Source: Clostridiales bacterium (GTDB lineage Bacteria; Bacillota_A; Clostridia; Peptostreptococcales; Anaerovoracaceae). From it: a stretch of 8,595 nt of DNA. The translations under genes were made by a program, and so were the position numbers. The DNA lies in assembly GCA_015058265.1 (NCBI GenBank), contig SVCR01000056.1, forward strand, positions 1 to 8,595, in the 5' to 3' direction. Below, one piece after another: positions 6,801-8,595 of this stretch. Every line of letters starts with the position of its first letter. The stretch's first letter is position 1. The notes beneath the pieces are model-generated. The model was not told the DNA's origin, did not search any database, and was given only the letters and a program-made list of their open reading frames with translations.

Positions 6801-8595
6801 CCGGAGGACAAGAAAAAAGAGTTTGGCCCGGGAGAGGGTGTGTATCTGCCGAAATTCATCGATAATAACTCCACTGAGATACCAGAAGATGAGCTTGCCG
6901 AAAATGAGGTCGGACGACGCGGAAACTTTGACGCGATCACTTTCACCAATGAAGACATGAAGGTAAAGGATAAAAACGGGAAGTGGAAGCAGACGGATAA
7001 AAAGACCTTCGTATACTACATCCGCGAGCTGTCTCCGCAGGAAGGGTCCGACAATCCGGAACGCGCACCGGGACTTTCCTATTCAGATGAAAGGTATGAG
7101 GTGGACATTGAGGTCGAGCTTGTGAGACAGGAAGCGGCTCTTAGGCTCGTAGTAGGCAGGCAGAAGATATATAAGCTGACTGAAAATAACGATGGCTCGT
7201 ACACCAGAACTGAGGTGCAAAAAGCCAGGTTCAATAACGTGTTCGATCCGAACAAGAGCTTTTACAGGATGGCGGCCGACAAGTTCCTGACCTCAAATAA
7301 CAGCAAGGACCTTGAAAACGGTGCTTACAGCTTTACACTTAGGCCTGCAGGTGAAAAAGCGGGTATCGCTCCTATGCCGAAGGATACGAAGGGAGAAGGT
7401 AAGGAGAGATACCTTACTGTGTCGAATGTTTTCCATATGGTGAGGTTCCTTGATCATACCGCAGATGAAGATGGACTTTCATTCAAATATGAAGATCTTA
7501 CTAAACCAACTGATCAAGGAGGTCAGGGCCTGACGAATGATGAGCTGCTTGCCGGTGTCGTCTTCGATTACGAGATGAACGAGGAAATTCCTGAAGGGGC
7601 AGTCAACAACTATGACGGCACATGGACCGTAACCCACGAAAATGGGGATATGACTGTCTATGACGGCATATATCACATCCGATCCATCAAAGTCAAGCTG
7701 AAAGAAGATGAAAGCGGGACTATCATAATAGGAGACAAAAAGTATATCATCTCGGTAACGAATGACAATAATGATGCGACACGAGACAAGTACATCGGAA
7801 GGGATGGTGAAAAGCATCCGGCAAGCGAACTCGGAGAGAGATTCAACGCTGAAGAGCATCACACCATGGGTGGCGCTCCTATATTCCACAACTTCTATGT
7901 AGCGCAGGAAACGGCAAAGCTGACTGTCAACAAGCTGTGGGATGATTATGACAATCAGGACGATATACGTCCTGAGAATGTGACCGTGACCGTGAAGAGC
8001 GATGAAGGTTATTCCAAAGAGTTCACTATCGGTTCAGAAGGTTCTGTTACAACAGAGGATCTGCCTGTATACTCGCATAACTTTGATGAAGGCAAGCCTG
8101 TAAAGATCAGTTACACAGTCACAGAGAAACAGGAAGGGGTCATAACCGGAAATGAGAAAACAGGCTATAAACCGACATACGACAAAGAGAGCGTTACACT
8201 CGATCAGGAAGCAGAAAAGAATGCCGAGATCACGGTGACTAATACTCATAAGCCTACGCCTGGCGAAGCCACTGGTGCTGAGACGTGGGGGCTCAGAGGA
8301 GAGACTCAGAAGGGACACCCTCATTTCCATCACGTGATCACAAATCCGGTCAAGCCTTATAAGCTTGAAGCGACTGGGATCAAAGATGCAGTCGAGAATA
8401 CAGACGGCTCTATAACGATCCCGAACATCGGAACATACAGACCGCACTTCGAGGGTATAAACGAATACGTGACGTTTGAGCCTGAGGGAGATTATACGGG
8501 GAACCCGCCGGCGATCACGATCCTGGGATATGACAGACAGGAGAACCCGGTAAGAGTGAAATACCAGCCACATGTGGTATATGAGGAAGAGGAAG
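702..8595 (+). CDS. Giant modular cell-surface adhesin (LRR, isopeptide pilin-like modules, Cna-B, CshA repeat), 3' end outside window
   Basis: The frame is open for 2631 codons with no stop. The product should be exported by Sec and probably covalently fixed to the cell wall, where it would act in adhesion. Order of parts by residue: signal peptide 1-38; disordered linker about 40-140; N-terminal module 145-306; beta-type module 307-411; BspA-type LRR cap and repeats 418-702; unassigned segment about 703-1167; pilin-like module 1168-1366; aromatic-motif stretch 1418-1680; two Cna-B/DUF7601-like modules 1697-1847 and 1848-1983; Spy0128/FctA-like modules 1987-2183 and 2187-2403; Cna-B 2404-2519; CshA-type repeat from 2523. 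Such proteins occur in gut and oral Clostridia. The ligand cannot be told from sequence. The anchor signal is not seen because the gene runs off the window. The gene seems to be transcribed alone, after the pta terminator. Its codon use is more relaxed than that of pta, which may reflect lower expression rather than transfer. Confidence 0.93.
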   Translation, partial: MKKASRDGNRAGAGISIRFSVLLLAVSMLISTPAYSFATSAQDANGGSEPAVTEETNAPDDQNGQNSDQGSDQASGSQTDGTDRSGQSGSIDDQKGTDAANSGSEKTDPADTGNEKTDKASDDAGKTEEPVLKEQALSVSESDSYEITVSGKMPEDAVLDVREIVKENGFDNDAEKDGLPSYDELVENTASKIYEDDEFGEGDTLPYARFFDITITYGDGKEFEPEEALSVVIDMKDDVLKTKDVDFTAVHFDDESNAELVKVAIKDKEAKEKSGLKRLFKGKNKEENKEKVASFDAQRFSVYGVVYSYTVDFYYTAADAEKDAKPSEYHMNGGSEMMLSELFGKLGIERDTKDIKKVEFTDDSLVSFTKKGEDYRIRSLKPFTTGESLSVTFTDGEVIELKVEDAVTQYGSIPNSNGKAYYEFDSATGELRIRALNGATQTAYVNGNMANKNDWPWDNLRNQVKKVTFAKGTSGYGVGFSGTANNLFADMTNLTEVDFSGMDEIMATGIARMFSGCSSLETVDMSSVTTNGNLSNMQNMFRDCTSLKTVILNNQGFKTRSDNSKQGAQLANMFNGCSTLESVDMSNITLTGNNTTRRDLTNPFTGSSVKNINMDNVKFENVKSVEGFVSGLASLETISLENVGGASEIVSMRNMFANDPNLMSLDVRSFGKLEHIVNMDGFVSGCTSLETLNIDNLDNSRIKPTNSYHPAYGAGEDEGAAALDVDWSRELGIETCTALTTISAKKSRVWMTRNDRGLPGNEYWGAENENAIYYFTDQKFAFKSDEGPNITVATKRDYIDLMTDRHETGPRGNDDHTEDTTNKNMSGGHLNTNGAGFLAPGVYALKNGEWDKDEPLYQDTFYRICNFKESTPTAVVNNNNLKNNGSGRIDTVDMSYRSGEYTIKNSDDSPVILITYPAAAMDVNGKYHDVIVKVNRITFNNLDEIPSIPDPVRDHDRNYMQGKYLYDGQSYIRPVVQYGKGSLEFKNYIFNNETSRMTMMKGNAGTDIDFSIEIKDALPNTSVLFYMEDLDVPAAQDWIEDEDDACYDKLPWEYGKKSEVHYGEVRLGGDKTVRGEGIVLGDGNDLDTVAFAAHTGLQQEETYIHGTGPQHEKTYIHGTGPDPSTSWSSFSVKASADRADYTWTSGIGCTTAILRETDEPNDLSPVKLTPELVKTVNNTVPKGTFANEFFTFKLVDSQEVDSADYTYTYIDDGKGGLDDPESNYYNNENAPVEKKVKLKNIAGSYTDRAKNRSEAVSFNELKYASPKSTTFDDDNGIFGANVTNSPSGSAYNPDAPQNKVFEDNYYNEHIAQAYIYKISEVIPSPLDVDVLEYNTEKVTYFMKVIVSGPKSDLEMERGVRADVTVGRCYDNDTSKIYWDDYTRTVWSSDTTEKGQRLQENRFVEYPKGSTDAAHKRAVMVDRNGVEYIKVSGDTAGDTKYIDANNLDRVLLVTKEGDVYPYEEQSADYKARVKHDDKILSKYLEVEGQQVMTDVHGKSYIKEGGKYYSVNTETGTKGGELELADGVFNPDTDNDLRVSTDWKVNGAQVKQDVNHRKYFKAADGKYRDPENHSKVLTVGTVGDVTPSDSDEHATRDSAADAPLHITVGDKSYSVREDHNGNLYYIDGSNYYSIVGTMLTPGRGGFEPNHSDELYVAPFDIMQDGDKDNTLYYKSHGKYYRLSDSSDYTPSGSATVDRRIVRIGKFNNNVRTSNIVIGKNTEGDKTGTFTYRISFDNGFVPTEYQFAPSAPTVFRKATDGSYEFTLQGDQQVTIYDVPFQTTYTLEEPLSGDVNCNGWEFVMLKNCKPYDRDSHATPSEYEESAHSSVSRTIVNENQDFYTHVFTNRFTELTADKTITVKEGGTPDASAVFKYSAKITVSGIGANSPFTYGYMKKDSEHRFYAGTAGDTGSAEVSMSFTLKHGETVDIVVPKGATVAVTEEENSYIPSTKVDKEGAAGQITDSDTATAKNVSDSDKYKLHFYNQEVSPVNYSDVTVEKVIRDHAWMSGYKFEMALIPVGYFKDGKVEQVGEYTPIPEDKKKEFGPGEGVYLPKFIDNNSTEIPEDELAENEVGRRGNFDAITFTNEDMKVKDKNGKWKQTDKKTFVYYIRELSPQEGSDNPERAPGLSYSDERYEVDIEVELVRQEAALRLVVGRQKIYKLTENNDGSYTRTEVQKARFNNVFDPNKSFYRMAADKFLTSNNSKDLENGAYSFTLRPAGEKAGIAPMPKDTKGEGKERYLTVSNVFHMVRFLDHTADEDGLSFKYEDLTKPTDQGGQGLTNDELLAGVVFDYEMNEEIPEGAVNNYDGTWTVTHENGDMTVYDGIYHIRSIKVKLKEDESGTIIIGDKKYIISVTNDNNDATRDKYIGRDGEKHPASELGERFNAEEHHTMGGAPIFHNFYVAQETAKLTVNKLWDDYDNQDDIRPENVTVTVKSDEGYSKEFTIGSEGSVTTEDLPVYSHNFDEGKPVKISYTVTEKQEGVITGNEKTGYKPTYDKESVTLDQEAEKNAEITVTNTHKPTPGEATGAETWGLRGETQKGHPHFHHVITNPVKPYKLEATGIKDAVENTDGSITIPNIGTYRPHFEGINEYVTFEPEGDYTGNPPAITILGYDRQENPVRVKYQPHVVYEEEE
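816..1121 (+). other. Disordered Q/D/S/G/T-rich linker (residues 39-140)
   Basis: Low-complexity sequence dominated by Asp, Gln, Ser, Gly, Thr, Lys and Glu, with no Cys and almost no aromatic residues. Recurring DQ, SDQ and EKTD patterns suggest growth by short duplications. Being next to the signal peptide, it probably forms the flexible outermost tip of the mature protein. Confidence 0.75.
1134..1619 (+). other. N-terminal conserved module (residues 145-306) with a Lys-rich insertion
   Basis: It starts YEITVSGKMPEDAVLDVREI and continues with ARFFDITITYGDGKEFEPEE, then FTAVHFDDES, and ends with FDAQRFSVYGVV. From memory, this order of motifs recurs near the N-terminus of very large clostridial surface proteins that also carry Cna-B domains. 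I know no settled function or name for it. A Lys/Glu-rich stretch (1497-1574) interrupts it before the last strand. Confidence 0.55.
1620..1934 (+). other. Beta-type module before the LRRs (residues 307-411)
   Basis: Begins YSYTVDFYYTAAD, followed by GGSEMMLSELFGKLGI, VEFTDDSLVSF, then SLKPFTTGESLSVTFTDG. The alternation of short strands suggests a small beta domain. Modules with LSELF.KLGI and PF.T.E.L.V...DG patterns are familiar to me directly before BspA-type LRRs in clostridial surface proteins. Function unknown. Confidence 0.5.
1953..2807 (+). other. BspA-type leucine-rich repeat domain with N-terminal cap (residues 418-702)
   Basis: The cap reads YYEFDSATGELRIRALNGAT and then VKKVTFAKG, the usual entry to BspA-like LRRs (DUF285 type). 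About eight repeats follow, of the pattern M-F-x-x-C-x-x-L-x-x-(V/L)-(D/N)-(M/I/V). They start near residues 487, 513, 540, 573, 603, 628, 655 and 682. Examples are MFSGCSSLETVDMS, MFRDCTSLKTVIL, MFNGCSTLESVDMS and FVSGCTSLETLNI. Most spacings are 25-27 residues, with two longer steps (30 and 33). In Tannerella BspA and relatives such domains bind host proteins or other bacteria; here the ligand is unknown. This is the most likely ligand-binding head. Confidence 0.88.
2808..4196 (+). other. Segment of unassigned fold between LRRs and first pilin-like module (residues 703-1165)
   Basis: Three blocks can be seen. First, SAKKSRVWMTRNDRGLPGN followed by EYWGAENE and IYYFTDQKF, then TKRDYIDLMTDR and NTNGAGFLAPGVYAL. 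Second, ITYPAAAMDVNGKYHDVIVK, VQYGKGSLEFKNYIF and DIDFSIEIKDALPN. Third, FYMEDLDVPAAQDW with an acidic stretch, EGIVLGDGNDL, a 12-residue repeat, SWSSFSVKASADRADYTWTS and GIGCTT. From memory, these phrases recur after the LRRs in other giant clostridial surface proteins, so they are probably folded beta domains rather than linker. I cannot give a family name. Cysteines in RIC, DDAC and GIGC could pair outside the cell, but this is a guess. Confidence 0.5.
3982..4064 (+). repeat. 36-bp in-frame tandem repeat, about 2.3 copies
   Basis: The units at 3992-4027 and 4028-4063 differ at only two of 36 positions (3998/4034 and 4002/4038). A 25-base core is identical at 4004-4028 and 4040-4064. The match weakens upstream to about 3982. 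At protein level it gives HTGLQQEETYI, then HGTGPQHEKTYI, then HGTGPDP. The unit is exactly 12 codons, so the frame is kept. Confidence 0.92.
4203..4799 (+). other. Pilin-like isopeptide module (residues 1168-1366)
   Basis: LTPELVKTVNN with K1174 near the start, then NEFFTFKLVD, and later YIYKISEVIP with E1320, follow the Lys ... FTF.L ... Y.Y.I.E order of Spy0128/FctA-like pilin domains. In these, a Lys in the first strand bonds to Asn in the last strand, helped by the Glu. The middle (residues about 1200-1300) is long and Asn/Asp/Tyr-rich for the family, so this copy carries a sizeable insertion. The acceptor Asn could not be placed with confidence. Confidence 0.6.
4953..5741 (+). repeat. 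Five degenerate copies of an aromatic motif (residues 1418-1680)
   Basis: The motif is roughly V-x-x-D-x-(N/H)-x-x-x-Y-(I/F/Y)-(K/I)-x-x-x-(K/N)-Y-(Y/R)-x-(V/I/L). Cores are YIKEGGKYYSV at residue 1499, YFKAADGKYRD at 1557, YYIDGSNYYSI at 1622 and YYKSHGKYYRL at 1670. A longer variant begins YIKVSGD at residue 1427. Steps between copies are 72, 58, 65 and 48 residues. Four copies are preceded by a Val-x-x-Asp block (VMVDRN, VMTDVH, VKQDVN, VREDHN). The look recalls aromatic beta-hairpin repeats such as choline- or glucan-binding repeats, but lacks their Trp and regular 20-residue period. I cannot name a family. Confidence 0.55.
5790..6242 (+). other. Cna-B/DUF7601-like beta module (residues 1697-1847)
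   Basis: GTFTYRISFDNGF corresponds to the FTF strand, YEFTLQGDQQVTIYDVPFQT to the usual F.L.G..V.I..LP, TYTLEEPL to the Glu-bearing strand (Y.L.E) and HVFTNRF to the final strand with Asn1844. The order and spacing match the stalk modules of Gram-positive surface proteins that form Lys-Asn/Asp bonds. K1703 in RIGKFNN or K1715 in VIGKNT might be the donor; I cannot tell which. Confidence 0.6.
6243..6650 (+). other. Second Cna-B/DUF7601-like beta module (residues 1848-1983)
   Basis: ELTADKTITV opens the module, with K1853 as likely bond donor. FKYSAKITVSGIG follows, then MSFTLKHGETVDIVVPKGAT, then VAVTEEENSYIPS with the acidic strand, and LHFYNQEV closes it with Asn1981 as likely acceptor. It follows the preceding module with no linker, as expected in a rigid stalk. 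Confidence 0.68.
6660..7250 (+). other. Spy0128/FctA-like pilin isopeptide module (residues 1987-2183)
   Basis: VTVEKVIRDHAWMSGYKFEM has K1996 in the first strand. FDAITFTNEDM, then FVYYIRELSP with E2109, and GLSYSDERYEVDIEVEL follow, and ARFNNVFDP closes with Asn2178/2179. The Lys, Glu and Asn are placed as in the Spy0128 major pilin of Streptococcus pyogenes, where Lys and Asn bond spontaneously within the domain. Confidence 0.75.
7260..7910 (+). other. Second Spy0128/FctA-like pilin isopeptide module (residues 2187-2403)
   Basis: MAADKFLTS has K2194, followed by GAYSFTLRPAGEKAGIAPMP. VVFDYEMNEEIPEGAVNNYD has the acidic pair E2294/E2295, and PIFHNFY closes with Asn2397. The E-E-I-P-E-G-A phrase after an aromatic strand is characteristic of this pilin family as I know it. 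It sits directly between the other FctA-like module and the Cna-B domain. Confidence 0.75.
7911..8258 (+). other. Cna protein B-type domain (residues 2404-2519)
   Basis: TAKLTVNKLWDDYDNQDDIR carries the typical K-x-W-D-D-x-D-N-x-x-x-x-R-P opening, with K2411 as bond donor. Then come VTVTVKSDEG, TEDLPVY, ISYTVTEKQ with catalytic-type E2475, and ITVTNTHKP with Asn2514 as acceptor. All expected isopeptide residues are present. This is the most textbook-like domain of the protein. Confidence 0.88.
8268..8595 (+). other. CshA-type fibril repeat, running off the window (from residue 2523)
   Basis: ATGAETWGLRGETQKGHPHF matches the A-T-x-x-x-x-x-G-x-x-G-x-x-Q-x-G-x-P-x-F entry of CshA repeats. TIPNIGTY, then VTFEPEGDYTGNPPAITILG follow, as in the usual G-x-Y ... 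V-T-F-x-P-x-x-x-Y-T-G-x-P-x-x-I pattern. In Streptococcus gordonii CshA these repeats form the fibril stalk. They often come in series, so more copies and a wall anchor are likely downstream. Confidence 0.75.

Noticed and set aside
6162..8573. Further - strand open frames opposite the stalk modules
   Set aside because: Same shadow effect; the + strand here encodes clear pilin-like, Cna-B and CshA-type modules.
8579..8595. Acidic EEEE end as a possible C-terminal tail
   Set aside because: The frame is simply cut by the window edge. There is no stop, sorting motif or membrane segment.

Overview
The window holds two protein genes, both on the + strand, separated by a short regulatory gap. The first (to 394) is the last 130 codons of phosphate acetyltransferase (pta). 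It ends at a strong intrinsic terminator. The second starts at 702 and stays open to the last base, with no stop in 2631 codons. It is the 5' part of one giant secreted surface protein. I read this frame through codon by codon and found no stop or frameshift.

The giant protein is built from modules typical of cell-wall-anchored adhesins of anaerobic Firmicutes. In order these are: a signal peptide; a Q/D/S/T-rich linker; two N-terminal beta-type modules; a BspA-type leucine-rich repeat (LRR) array; a long Trp/Tyr-containing segment of unassigned fold; a pilin-like isopeptide module; a stretch with five copies of an aromatic motif; two Cna-B/DUF7601-like modules; two Spy0128/FctA-like pilin modules; a classical Cna-B domain; and a CshA-type repeat that runs off the end. 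The picture is a long stalk stiffened by self-forming Lys-Asn/Asp bonds with an LRR head near its free end. The C-terminal sorting signal (LPXTG or similar) is expected downstream but is not visible.

The organism is probably an anaerobic, fermenting, Gram-positive bacterium of the Clostridia (Lachnospiraceae or Anaerovoracaceae type), from a gut, rumen or mouth. The grounds are the acetate-producing pta, the Firmicutes-type surface protein, medium GC content and AGA/AGG use for Arg in both genes. The species cannot be fixed from this window.

The two genes are probably separate transcription units. The pta terminator (449-512) lies between them, and the AT-rich stretch at about 545-640 is the likely promoter zone of the adhesin gene. 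I see no tRNA, rRNA, CRISPR array, insertion sequence or phage gene. The least explained parts are the aromatic-motif stretch (about 4953-5741), a recent 36-bp in-frame tandem duplication (3982-4064) and a Lys-rich insertion (1497-1574).
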